DNA of 64,000 nucleotides from Streptomyces sp. A012304. GTDB lineage: Bacteria > Actinomycetota > Actinomycetes > Streptomycetales > Streptomycetaceae. The notes under the pieces were generated by a model, which made no database searches, was not told the origin of the DNA, and saw nothing but the letters and a program-made list of their open reading frames with translations. Every line of letters begins with the position of its first letter. Position 1 is the first letter of the stretch. The stretch is from contig NZ_BQUN01000200.1 in the NCBI RefSeq assembly GCF_026008495.1, forward strand, positions 1-64,000, in the 5' to 3' direction. Shown one piece after another: positions 8,488 through 17,800 of this stretch. Both the position numbers and the translations under genes were made by a program.

Positions 8488-11328
8488 ATGTTCATGAAAA
8501 TCATGAGGGCTCCCGCGCGGTGGCCGGCCATCGGTTCGGCTCTGCTCCTGGTCGCGGCCGCTCTCGTCGCGGCCTTGTCCAGTGCGACCCCGGCCTCGGC
8601 ACATCCGATCAACCCCGCCGACTTCCAGCAGGTCCAACTGGCCCGCGGGGTCGCGGAGGTCGGCGAGCCGATGTCGCTGGCCGTACTCGCCGACCGGTCG
8701 GTGCTGCACACCGCTCGCAACGGGACCGTGCGCCGCACGGATGTCAACGGCACCACCACGGTGATCGGCACCATCCCCGTCTACGCGCACGACGAGGACG
8801 GCCTGCAGGGCATCGGCATCGACCCGGGTTTCGCCACCAACCGGCACATCTACCTCTACTACGCCCCACCGCTGTCCACACCAGGCGGCGACGCACCCAC
8901 CACCGGCGGCAACTGGTCGACGTGGCAGGGTGTCAACCGGCTGTCCCGGTTCACACTCAACGCCGACTTCACGCTCAACCAGTCCAGCAGAGTGGACATC
9001 CTCGACGTGCCGGCCGACCGAGGAATCTGCTGCCACGCCGGCGGGGACATCGACTTCGACGCCGCGGGCAACCTGTACCTGTCCACGGGCGACGACACCA
9101 ACCCGTTCGAGTCCGCCGGATACTCCCCACTCGACGAGCGGACCAACCGCAACCCGGCGTTCGACGCGCAGCGCACCGCCGCCAACACCAACGACCTGCG
9201 CGGCAAGATCCTACGGATCAAGGTGAACGAGAACGGGACGTACTCGATCCCCGCAGGCAACATGTTCCCGCCCGGCACGGCCAAAACCCGGCCGGAGATC
9301 TACGCGATGGGCCTGCGCAACCCGTTCCGGATGAGCGTGGACAAGGCCACCGGCATCGTCTACGTCGGCGACTACGGCCCCGACGCCGGCGCCACCTCGG
9401 CGCGCGGGCCGCAGGGCCAGGTCGAGTTCAACCGCGTCACGGGCCCCGGCTTCTACGGCTGGCCGTACTGCACCGGCACGAACACGAGCTCCGAGACGTA
9501 CGCCGAGTGGGACTTCGCCACCAACACGGCAGGCGCGAAGTACAACTGCTCGGGCGGGCCGACGAACAACTCCCCCCGCAACACCGGCTTGAGCACGCTG
9601 CCCCCCGCCAAGGCCGCCTGGATCCGTTACGGCGGCGAGGCCGGCAGCCCACCGGCGTTCGGCGGCGGCTCCGAGTCACCGATGGCGGGCCCGGTGTACC
9701 GGTACGACCCCAACCTCAGCTCGCCCACGAAGTTCCCGCAGTCGTTCGACGGGCAGTTCTTCGCCACGGAGTTCGGCCGCGGCTGGATCAAGCCGATCCA
9801 CCTCAACGCCGACGGTTCCCCGGGGACCATCGACAGCTTCCCCTGGACCGGCAAGCAGGTGATCGACTCGGCGTTCGGCCCGGACGGCTCCTACTACGTG
9901 CTGGACTACGGCGCCGGGCTGTACCAGGGCGACCAGTACTCCGCCCTCTACCGCTTCGACCACGTCGGCGGCGGCAACCGGGCGCCGACGGCGATCGCCG
10001 GCGCCAACCGGACCTCCGGCGCGGCGCCGTTGACCGTGACCTTCTCTTCGGCCGGCTCATCCGACCCCGAGGGTGGGGCACTGACCTATGCGTGGAGCTT
10101 CGGTGACGGCACCAGCTCCACCGCCGCCAACCCGACGAAGACGTACGACACGAACGGCGACTACACGGCCAGGCTGACGGTGCGCGACCCGCAGGGTGCC
10201 ACCGGCACCGCCGACGTGCGGATCACCGTCGGCAACACCGCGCCGACCGTGACCATCAACAGCCCCGCCGCAGGGGAGATCTTCGCCTTCGGCGACACCG
10301 TGCCGTTCAGGATCACCGTGACGGATCCGGAGGACGGCACGGTCGACTGCACCAAGGTCAAGCTGACGTACATCGTCGGTCACGACAGCCACGGCCACCC
10401 GATCACCTCGAAGACCGGTTGCTCCGGCACGATCACCATCCCGGTCGACGGCGAACACGACGACGCGGCGAACATCTTCGGGGTCTTCGATGCCGAGTAC
10501 ACCGACAACGCCGGGCTCACCACACACACCCAGCACATCCTGCAGCCGAAGCACCGGCAGGCCGAGCACTACAAGACATCGTCCGGCATCACCACCTACG
10601 ACAAATCGACCGCCGAGGGCGGCAAGTCCGTCGGTGACATCGAGAACGGCGACTGGATCGCGTTCGAGCCGTACAAGCTGAGCAACGCCACGTCGTTCAG
10701 CGCCCGGGTGTCGTCAGGTGGGGCGGGCGGCACGTTGCAGGTTCGGGCCGGCTCGCCGACCGGCACCGTCCTCGGCTCCGCCTCCGTCCCGGTCACCGGC
10801 TCGTGGACGAACTTCACCACCGTCAACGGCTCGATCTCAGGTGCACCGGCAGGCACCACCACGCTCTACCTGACCTTCGCCGGCGGCTCCGGATTCCTCT
10901 TCGACGTCGACGCGTTCACCTTCAACCCCGGCGGCGGCCCGGCACCCGGCGTGGGTCCGGTCGTGGGGCTCGCGAACAAGTGCCTGGATGTCCGTAACGG
11001 CAGTTCGGCGGACGGGACGGCGGTGCAGATCTCGTCGTGCACGGGCTCGGCGGGGCAGCAGTGGACGGGGACGCCGGGGGCGACGGTCAAGGCGTTGGGC
11101 AAGTGCCTGGATGTCAGCGGCAACAGCACGGCGGACGGGGCGAAGGTCCAGTTGTGGTCCTGCAACGGTGGCACCAACCAGAACTGGCAGGCGTCCTCGG
11201 ACGGGTCGCTGCGGAACCCGCAGGCGGGCAAATGCCTGGACGTGTCGGGCGCCAACTCCTCCGACGGCACCCTCGTGCACCTGTGGACCTGCCACGGCGG
11301 AGCCAACCAGAAGTGGACCCTGCCCTGA
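8488..11328 (+). CDS. Secreted GSDH-PKD-CBM6-CBM13 protein (PQQ-type sugar dehydrogenase fold)
   Basis: The 946-residue exported protein has a Sec signal (residues 1-37). Residues 45-490 form a glucose/sorbosone dehydrogenase six-bladed propeller: HDEDGLQGIGIDPGF, the conserved histidine in CCHAGGDIDFD, and EIYAMGLRNPFR. A PKD domain follows (498-580, YAWSFGDGTSST), then an unassigned module (582-690) with GHDSHGH and a cysteine pair. Next come a CBM6-type domain (690-812, GDWIAFEPYKL) and a CBM13 ricin-type beta-trefoil (820-946). ATG 8488 follows GGAAGGGGA; ATG 8494 is an alternative. Family members oxidise aldoses or glycosides with a quinone cofactor; substrate here is unknown. It lies 29 bp upstream of the ThuA-DUF1080 gene, and the two probably form an operon. 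Both share a nearly identical CBM13 cassette. Confidence 0.9.
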   Translation: MFMKIMRAPARWPAIGSALLLVAAALVAALSSATPASAHPINPADFQQVQLARGVAEVGEPMSLAVLADRSVLHTARNGTVRRTDVNGTTTVIGTIPVYAHDEDGLQGIGIDPGFATNRHIYLYYAPPLSTPGGDAPTTGGNWSTWQGVNRLSRFTLNADFTLNQSSRVDILDVPADRGICCHAGGDIDFDAAGNLYLSTGDDTNPFESAGYSPLDERTNRNPAFDAQRTAANTNDLRGKILRIKVNENGTYSIPAGNMFPPGTAKTRPEIYAMGLRNPFRMSVDKATGIVYVGDYGPDAGATSARGPQGQVEFNRVTGPGFYGWPYCTGTNTSSETYAEWDFATNTAGAKYNCSGGPTNNSPRNTGLSTLPPAKAAWIRYGGEAGSPPAFGGGSESPMAGPVYRYDPNLSSPTKFPQSFDGQFFATEFGRGWIKPIHLNADGSPGTIDSFPWTGKQVIDSAFGPDGSYYVLDYGAGLYQGDQYSALYRFDHVGGGNRAPTAIAGANRTSGAAPLTVTFSSAGSSDPEGGALTYAWSFGDGTSSTAANPTKTYDTNGDYTARLTVRDPQGATGTADVRITVGNTAPTVTINSPAAGEIFAFGDTVPFRITVTDPEDGTVDCTKVKLTYIVGHDSHGHPITSKTGCSGTITIPVDGEHDDAANIFGVFDAEYTDNAGLTTHTQHILQPKHRQAEHYKTSSGITTYDKSTAEGGKSVGDIENGDWIAFEPYKLSNATSFSARVSSGGAGGTLQVRAGSPTGTVLGSASVPVTGSWTNFTTVNGSISGAPAGTTTLYLTFAGGSGFLFDVDAFTFNPGGGPAPGVGPVVGLANKCLDVRNGSSADGTAVQISSCTGSAGQQWTGTPGATVKALGKCLDVSGNSTADGAKVQLWSCNGGTNQNWQASSDGSLRNPQAGKCLDVSGANSSDGTLVHLWTCHGGANQKWTLP
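10945..11328 (+). repeat. CBM13 cassette, direct repeat copy 1
   Basis: This 384-bp stretch encoding the whole ricin-type lectin domain recurs at 12687-13070, exactly 1742 bp away, with only a handful of base differences (for example GCGAAC versus GGGGGC near the start). It shows recent duplication or gene conversion. Confidence 0.95.
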
Positions 11329-11357
11329 TTCCTGTCACCAAGAAAGGAGCGACGGAC

Positions 11358-13070
11358 ATGCGCAGACAACCCCGAATGCTGCTTGGTGGGGCGGTCACGG
11401 CACTCGCCGCCCTGGCCCTCCTCGCACAGCCCACACCCGTCAGTGCCGCGGACACCGCCTACGACGTCCTCGTGTTCTCCAAGACGGCCGGTTTCCGGCA
11501 CGACTCGATCCCGGCGGGGATCCAGGCCATCCGCGATCTCGGCGCGGCGAACAGTTTCACCGTGACGGCCACGGAGGACGGCAACCAGTTCACCACCGGC
11601 AACCTGAGCCGTTACGAGGCGGTGGTCTTCCTCAACACCACCGGCGACGTCCTCAACGACACCCAGCAGTCGGCGTTCCAGTCGTACATCGGATCGGGCG
11701 GAGGCTTCGTCGGCGTCCACTCGGCCGCCGACACGGAGTACAACTGGCCGTTCTACGGCGAGCTGGTCGGCGCCTATTTCGCCTCGCACCCCGCTGTCCA
11801 GCAGGCCAACATCAAGGTGGAGGGGCGGGCGCACGCGGCGACCGCCCACCTGCCGCAGACCTGGACCCGCACCGATGAGTGGTACAACTTCCGGACCAAC
11901 CCCCGTACCACCGCGCGCGTGCTCACCACGCTGGACGAGTCGTCGTACTCGGGCGGCTCGATGGGCGCCGACCACCCACACACGTGGTGCAAGAGCTACT
12001 CGGGGGGCCGGTCCTTCTACATCGGCGGCGGGCACAGCCAGGCGTCGTACGCGGAGCCGGCGTTCCGGGCGCACCTGCTCGGCGGCATCCGGTACGCGGC
12101 AGGCCGGACCAAGGCCGACTGCCGGCCCGAGACCGGCTATACGACCCTCTACAACGGTTCGACCACCGGCTGGTCGCAGGCCGGCCCAGGCGGCTTCACC
12201 AACTCGGACGCCACCCTCACCTCGCACGGCGGCATGGGCATGCTCTGGTACAGCGCCCGGCAGTTCACCAACTACTCGCTGAAGCTGGACTGGAAGATGC
12301 CCGGCGACGACAACTCCGGCGTGATCGTGGGCTTCCCACCGTCGAGCGACCCGCAGTCGGCACTGAACAACGGCTACGAGGTGCAGATCGACGCCACCGA
12401 CGCGCCTGACCGCACGACCGGCTCGATCTACGCCGTCAAGGCCCCGGACACGGCTGCCCGGGACGCGGCGCTCAACCCACCGGGCGAGTGGAACACCTTC
12501 GAGGTGCTGGTGGAGGGCGAGCGGCTCCAGGTCTGGCTCAATGGCGTGAAGATCAATGACTTCACCAACACCGACCCCGCCCGCTCGCTCGCCGGCCACG
12601 TCGGCATCCAGAACCACGGCACGGGGGACGACGTGTCGTTCCGCAACGTCCGGATCAAGGAACTGGGCGGCAGCCCGACACCCACCCCCGGCGTGGGTCC
12701 GGTCGTGGGGCTCGGGGGCAAGTGCCTGGATGTCCGTAACGGCAGTTCGGCGGACGGGACGGCGGTGCAGATCTCGTCGTGCACGGGCTCGGCGGGGCAG
12801 CAGTGGACGGGGACGCCGGGGGCGACGGTCAAGGCGTTGGGCAAGTGCCTGGATGTCAGCGGCAACAGCACGGCGGACGGGGCGAGAGTCCAGTTGTGGT
12901 CCTGCAACGGTCGCGCCAACCAGAACTGGCAGGCGTTCCCGGACGGGTCGCTGCGGAACCCGCAGGCGGGCAAATGCCTGGACGTGTCGGGCGCCAACTC
13001 CTCCGACGGCACCCTCGTGCACCTGTGGACCTGCCACGGCGGAGCCAACCAGAAATGGACCCTGCCCTGA
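11358..13070 (+). CDS. Secreted ThuA-DUF1080 (3-keto-disaccharide hydrolase-like)-CBM13 protein
   Basis: The 570-residue protein has a Sec signal ending VSAAD. A ThuA-like class-I glutamine-amidotransferase-fold domain follows (about 30-255: YDVLVFSKTAGFRHDSIPAG, FVGVHSAADTEYNW, ADHPHTWCK, FYIGGGH). Then comes a DUF1080 jelly-roll (260-435: YTTLYNGSTTGWSQAG, DWKMPGDDNSGVIVGF, HVGIQNHGTGDDVSFRNV) and a CBM13 (446-570). DUF1080 members have been shown to hydrolyse 3-keto-disaccharides/glycosides; ThuA belongs to the trehalose 3-keto utilisation pathway of rhizobia. ATG 11358 has AAAGGAG 8 bases upstream. Together with the GSDH gene 29 bp upstream it could form an extracellular oxidation-plus-cleavage pair, which is inference. 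A strong terminator follows at 13087. Confidence 0.9.
   Translation: MRRQPRMLLGGAVTALAALALLAQPTPVSAADTAYDVLVFSKTAGFRHDSIPAGIQAIRDLGAANSFTVTATEDGNQFTTGNLSRYEAVVFLNTTGDVLNDTQQSAFQSYIGSGGGFVGVHSAADTEYNWPFYGELVGAYFASHPAVQQANIKVEGRAHAATAHLPQTWTRTDEWYNFRTNPRTTARVLTTLDESSYSGGSMGADHPHTWCKSYSGGRSFYIGGGHSQASYAEPAFRAHLLGGIRYAAGRTKADCRPETGYTTLYNGSTTGWSQAGPGGFTNSDATLTSHGGMGMLWYSARQFTNYSLKLDWKMPGDDNSGVIVGFPPSSDPQSALNNGYEVQIDATDAPDRTTGSIYAVKAPDTAARDAALNPPGEWNTFEVLVEGERLQVWLNGVKINDFTNTDPARSLAGHVGIQNHGTGDDVSFRNVRIKELGGSPTPTPGVGPVVGLGGKCLDVRNGSSADGTAVQISSCTGSAGQQWTGTPGATVKALGKCLDVSGNSTADGARVQLWSCNGRANQNWQAFPDGSLRNPQAGKCLDVSGANSSDGTLVHLWTCHGGANQKWTLP
12687..13070 (+). repeat. CBM13 cassette, direct repeat copy 2
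   Basis: Second copy of the cassette at 10945-11328. Recombination between the copies would delete 1742 bp, that is the ThuA-DUF1080 part, and leave the first gene intact. Confidence 0.95.
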
Positions 13071-13086
13071 GCTGACGCGGCACGCC

Positions 13087-13121
13087 GGAAGGGCCACCTG
13101 CCACTGTGCGGTGGCCCTTCC
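13087..13121 (+). terminator. Strong hairpin terminator after the ThuA-DUF1080 gene
   Basis: GGAAGGGCCACC (13087-13098) pairs perfectly with GGTGGCCCTTCC (13110-13121) around an 11-base loop, 17 bp after the stop codon. Confidence 0.8.
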
Positions 13122-13281
13122 GAGTGGTGAGAAACGGCAGCGACGGGTGAAGAGCGAGCAGTGAAGGCGGCACGTGATGTCACGTACCGCCTTCACTCGT
13201 GCGCCTGTGCTCGCGTCCGGCGCTGGTTGCCGCCGGGGTGGGCGTAAGAGCGTGATGACCACGGCGATCGGCGTGCGCGAC

Positions 13282-14775
13282 TCAGCGGTAGCCGGCGGCG
13301 ACGATGTTGGCGTGCACCGCGTTCTCGGTCGCGTCGGACGGGTATCCGGACACCATCGCGCCCTCGTAGAAGGTGCCGGCGCTGAGGTTCGCGCCGCCGC
13401 CGGGCTTGCAGCAGTCGCCACCGCTGCCGAGGATGATGGCCCCCTGCTTCTTCATGGGGCTGTAGCCGGGCGGAAGCGCGCCGTCCCAGAGCGTGGTCAG
13501 GCTTCCGGTCTGGGCGTTGCCACCCTTGAGCGCGAAACGGCTCGTCCCGTTGTTCTTCAACATCGCCGTCACGAACTTGCTGGTGAAGGCCCGCTGGTTC
13601 GTGTTCCAGGTCTGACTGCCACCGGAGTAGAGCCCCCATTCGAGGTCGGCCTGGACCCATGGGCCGGTGCCGACGCACCCGCCGAACCAGCACTGGGTGC
13701 TGAAATTGATCGCGTCCATCGCCCCGGCCGCGTCGGCCGCTCGGGTCGTCTCACTGTTGCCGTAGTCGAAGCAGCAGCCGCCGTTGACATGGGTGCCGCT
13801 TGTCACCATGTACATGCCTTCGGGGGCGCTGCCGGTCGGCACGCCGGTCAGGTGGCCGTCCCGCCAGTAGCTGTTGCCGGGGTTGATGTAGAGCGAGTAG
13901 GCCTTGCTGCCGCCGACCGCCAGGGACTCCGACGTCGCGTTCGCCGGGCGGCTCTGGCTGGAGCCGGGAACCACGCTCGATCCCTGGTACCACAGGTCGT
14001 TCCCGCGGCCGGACTGGTCGTAGATGACAGTGATGACACAGGTGGTCCCCGCGCAGAACGAGTCCTGCGTCGTCGCGTCGGCGGTGCCACCCGCGCTCAG
14101 GACGCCGATGTTCCGGGTCGTGCTGTCGGACGAGCGCCGGACCTGGTAGAGGTTGCCGTTGTAGGTGCCGTACAGCGCTCGTACGGTGCTGTGGGCGGCG
14201 ATGCAGGGGGTGCCGCCCGAGGCGTAGATGTCGCACGTGCCCGCGCCGCCGGGCACCGGCGGGTCCGGCGGCGGAGTCGGCGAGTTCCACTGCTGGTTGG
14301 TGCCGCTGTGGCAGGACCAGAGGGTGATCCTGGTGCCGTTGGCGGTGCCGCCGGCGTTGGCGTCGAGGCACAGTCCGGACTGGACGCCGGTGATGGTGCC
14401 GTTGGGGTTGACGTTCCATTGCTGGTTGTTCTGGCCGTTGCAGTCCCAGATGATGACCGCGGTGCCGTTGGTGGTGCCGCGTCCGCTGGCGTCGAGGCAC
14501 TTGTCGCCGTGGACGGTCAGTTGTTTGCCGGCGGTGTAGGTCCAGGTCTGGCCGGCCGCGCCGGTGCAGTCCCAGAGTTGGGTCTGGGTGCCGTTGGTGG
14601 TGCCGGCGCCGGGGACGGTCAGGCAACGACCGGACTGCGCGCCCACCACGGGAGCGGTCTGCCCGGGCTCGATCGGTGCCGCCACCGCGGTGGCGCCGAC
14701 GGCGACAAGCGCCAGGACGGTGCCCAGCGCGGACAGCCGTCCGTACCGGCGGGGCCGAGGTATCCGAAACAGCAT
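13282..14775 (-). CDS. Secreted CBM13-GH54 alpha-L-arabinofuranosidase
   Basis: The 497-residue protein has a Sec signal (1-33, GATAVAAP), an N-terminal CBM13 (about 43-165, with three repeats ending in QxW) and a proline linker. The GH54 catalytic domain runs from about 180 to the end: GTCDIYASGGTPCIAAHSTV, YNGNLYQVRRSSD, VIYDQSGRGNDL, and GGCCFDYGNSE carrying the likely nucleophile glutamate. GH54 enzymes release terminal arabinofuranose from arabinan and arabinoxylan. Fungal AbfB proteins carry a C-terminal CBM42; here the module is CBM13 and at the N-terminus. The CBM13 DNA is almost identical to that in the gene at 24528. ATG 14775 has GTGAGGAAC upstream; 71 bp separate it from the end of the ThuA-GSDH gene on the same strand. 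Confidence 0.93.
   Translation of the reverse strand: MLFRIPRPRRYGRLSALGTVLALVAVGATAVAAPIEPGQTAPVVGAQSGRCLTVPGAGTTNGTQTQLWDCTGAAGQTWTYTAGKQLTVHGDKCLDASGRGTTNGTAVIIWDCNGQNNQQWNVNPNGTITGVQSGLCLDANAGGTANGTRITLWSCHSGTNQQWNSPTPPPDPPVPGGAGTCDIYASGGTPCIAAHSTVRALYGTYNGNLYQVRRSSDSTTRNIGVLSAGGTADATTQDSFCAGTTCVITVIYDQSGRGNDLWYQGSSVVPGSSQSRPANATSESLAVGGSKAYSLYINPGNSYWRDGHLTGVPTGSAPEGMYMVTSGTHVNGGCCFDYGNSETTRAADAAGAMDAINFSTQCWFGGCVGTGPWVQADLEWGLYSGGSQTWNTNQRAFTSKFVTAMLKNNGTSRFALKGGNAQTGSLTTLWDGALPPGYSPMKKQGAIILGSGGDCCKPGGGANLSAGTFYEGAMVSGYPSDATENAVHANIVAAGYR
14287..14646 (-). repeat. CBM13 cassette, inverted repeat arm 1
   Basis: This 360-bp cassette matches 26535-26888 in the opposite orientation almost base for base; arm 1 has six extra bases (one additional Gly-Thr in the first lectin repeat). 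The arms flank about 12 kb. Confidence 0.92.
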
Positions 14776-14801
14776 GGCGGTTCCTCACCTGGTCGTAGGG
14801 A

Positions 14802-14835
14802 GGGATGCCCGGCGCGCAACCACGCCGGGCATCCC
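14802..14835 (-). terminator. Terminator of the ThuA-GSDH gene
   Basis: A perfect 13-bp stem (14802-14814 with 14823-14835, core GGATGCCCGGCG) with an 8-base loop lies 12 bp after the stop of the 1184-residue gene and before the GH54 start, so the two genes are probably transcribed separately. Confidence 0.75.
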
Positions 14836-14846
14836 GTCCGGACGGG

Positions 14847-17800
14847 CTATACGGCGGTGAACCGCCACTGTTGGTTGGTGCCGCCGTGGCAGCTCCATTG
14901 CAGGAGTCGTGCGCCGTCGGCCGTCGAGCCGCCGTTGACGTCGACGCACAGTCCACTGGGAAGGCTTTTCACCGTGTACACGCCCACCGTGGTGGTCGGT
15001 GTGACGAGGAACTTCTGCGGGTTGCTGTTGTTGCAGGTGGACTGCTGCAGGAACGCGCCCTGGGCGGTGGACCCACCCGTGACGGCGAGGCACTTGTCGC
15101 TGTGCGCCGCCTTCAGGTAGACGGCGCCGCCACCGGCGTCGACGGCCTGCCACTTCTGGTTGTTGGCGCCGGTGGCCGGCCACTGGACGATCTGGGCGCC
15201 GTCAGCGGTCGAGGCGCCGTTGACGTCCACGAATTTGCCGCTGTGCTGTGCTGCGACCGTCCAGGTCCGGCCGGCCACGCCGCCACCGTCGCCGCTGCCC
15301 GGTTCGCCGACCCCGTTGCCGCCGAAGATGAGCGAGTCGAGGTCGAACCAGTTGTTCGAGGTGCCCTTGAACACCAGGTAGAGCTTGTGCGAGCCGGCGA
15401 GATCGGCGGTGTTCACGGCCGGCGTGGACTGGTAGTTGTTCCAGCCGCCGGTGCTGGGCACCGGTGTCGTGGCCAGGAGTGTGCCGGTCGGAGAGTCGGC
15501 GCGCAGTTCGATCGATCCGCCGCCGCTCGGCGACGACAGGCGGTAGCTCACGCTCGTGATGCCCGACAGGCTCATCGGGTTGAACGCGATCCAGTCGCCG
15601 TCGGAGATGCTGCCGACCCGCTTGCCGCTCTCCGCGCCGGCCTGCTCGACGATCTGCACACCCGACTGGTCCGTGTAGAACTCGGCCTGCTTGTGCTTGG
15701 GCTGGAGGATCGCTTGAGCGTAGCCGGTGAGCGGCTTCGCACCGCCGGGGCCGCCGTCGTCGGTGTAGCGGGCGTTGAGGACGTAGTACAGGTTGGCGCC
15801 GTCAGGGTGCCCGCCGAGCACCTTCGTGTCGATGGTGCCCGAGCACCCCGGGTAGTCCGTGGTCTCATGCTGGTGGTCGTCGTGGCCGAGGGCGGGGTTG
15901 ACGAAGACCTTGGTGCAGTCGATGGGCCCGCCGCCGGGGTCCGAGACGGACACCTTGTACGAGACGCGGTCGCCGAAGTCGAGCATGCCGCCGTTGGGCG
16001 GAATCGTGAGGGTGACGATCGGTGCGGTGTTGCCCACGGTGATCGGCACGTTGGCGAAGGCTGTTTTACCGGTGTTGTCGGTGACCTTGAGCTGGGCGGT
16101 GTAGTTGCCGTTGGCGGTGTAGGTGTGTGACGGGTTGGCCGCCGTGGACGTGGTGCCGTCGCCGAACGTCCAGTGGTAGCTGAGCGTGTTGCCGGGATCC
16201 GGGTCCGTGGACCCCGCGCTGCTGAACTGCACGTTCAGTGGCGCGTCCCCGTTGGTGGGCGTTCCGGTGGCTTTGGCGATCGGCGACCGTCCGCCGTGGT
16301 TGTAGTCGATGCGGTAGAGACCCGAGTCGTTGTTGCCACCGGAGAAGTTGTTGCCCCATTCGAGCAGGTACAGCGAGCCGTCGGGCCCGAACTCCATGTC
16401 CATCGGCTTGAGGAACTTGGCGGCGGGCATGAAGGGGTTGGTCCGGGTGACGGCGGTCGCGGAGTCGAAGTGGACCTCCTTGACGGTGTGGCGCGACCAC
16501 TCGTAGAAGAAGTGGACCCCGTCGTAGTAGGGCGGGAACTTCGTCTCGGACGGGTTCGCGGCGTCGTAGCGGTAGACCGGACCGCCCATCGGGCCCGAGC
16601 CGCCGGAGCCGAGTTCGGGGAAGTTCGGCGAGACGCCGTAGCCGTACCACATGTTCGGCGCGACGATCGGCTTGAGACTGGTCAGGCCGGTGTTGTTCGG
16701 CGAGTTGTTGACCGGCGCGTTGCAGTTGAACTTGGCGCCGACGACACGGGTGTCCGGGTTGTAGGGCGCGTACGCCTGGTTGTCGCCGTGGCAGAACGGC
16801 CAGCCGTAGTTGCCCGGGGCCTTGATGACATTGAGCTCGACGAGCCCTTCCGGGCCGCGGTTCGTCGCGGGCGGGTTCCGGTCCGGGCCGTAGTCGGCGA
16901 GGTAGACCCACCCGTTGGCCGGGTCGATCGAGAAGCGGAACGGGTTGCGGAAGCCCATCGCGTAGATCTCCGGCCGGGTCTGCGCCGTGCCCTGCGGGTA
17001 GAGGTTGCCGGACGGGATGGTGTAGCCGCCGCCCGCCGACGGCCGGATGCGCAGGAGCTTGCCCCGCAGGTCGTTGGTGTTGCCGGCGGTGCGGGCGGCG
17101 TCGAGGTTGGCCTTGCCCGGCCGCCAGTCCAGCGGGGCGTAGCCCTGCCAGTTGGAGTCGAGGTTCGGTGGGACGTCGTCTCCGGTGCCGATGTAGAGGT
17201 TCCCGTCGGGGCCGAACTCGATGTATCCGCCCGTGTGTCCGGGCTCGGCGAACGTGCGGTCCCGGGTCGCGGGGATGTCGATGATCGTCACCTGGCTCGA
17301 CATGTTCAGGGTGTCGCCGGTGAGCGTGAACCGGGAGACCCGGTTGATGTCGTTCGGGACTCCGGCCGGGGAGTGATACAGGTACACGTAGCCGTTGCTG
17401 GCGAAGTCGGGGTCGAGCGCCAGTCCGGTGAGGCCGTCCTCGCCGCCGGTGTAGACGCTGAGCGTGCCGGCTGTCACGGTGCTGTTCGTGGTCGGTTTGA
17501 AGATCTTCAGCTGCCCGGCCCGCTGGACGTAGAGCACCCGCCCGTCCGGGGCGACCGCGAGGGCCATCGGGTCCGCGGTGTTGTCGTCGAGGGTGCGCTT
17601 CTCGAAGTTGCTCCACACGGTGCCGCCGCAGTCGCCGGGCTCCTTGCCGGCCGCCCACTTGACGCCCCCGAGGACGTGGTTGCGGAAATGGGTCTCGCTG
17701 TAGGCCGCGCTGGTGTGCCCCATGCCGGTGGCCCACACGCGGCCGCCGCCGGTGTTGCGGCACCAGGAGATGGGGTGGTCCGGCCCCATGGCGCGGGGGC

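Noticed and set aside
10866..13421. An 851-codon antisense frame opposite the ThuA-DUF1080 gene
   Set aside because: It contains the reverse translation of the CBM13 repeats, so its internal repetition only mirrors the sense-strand duplication.
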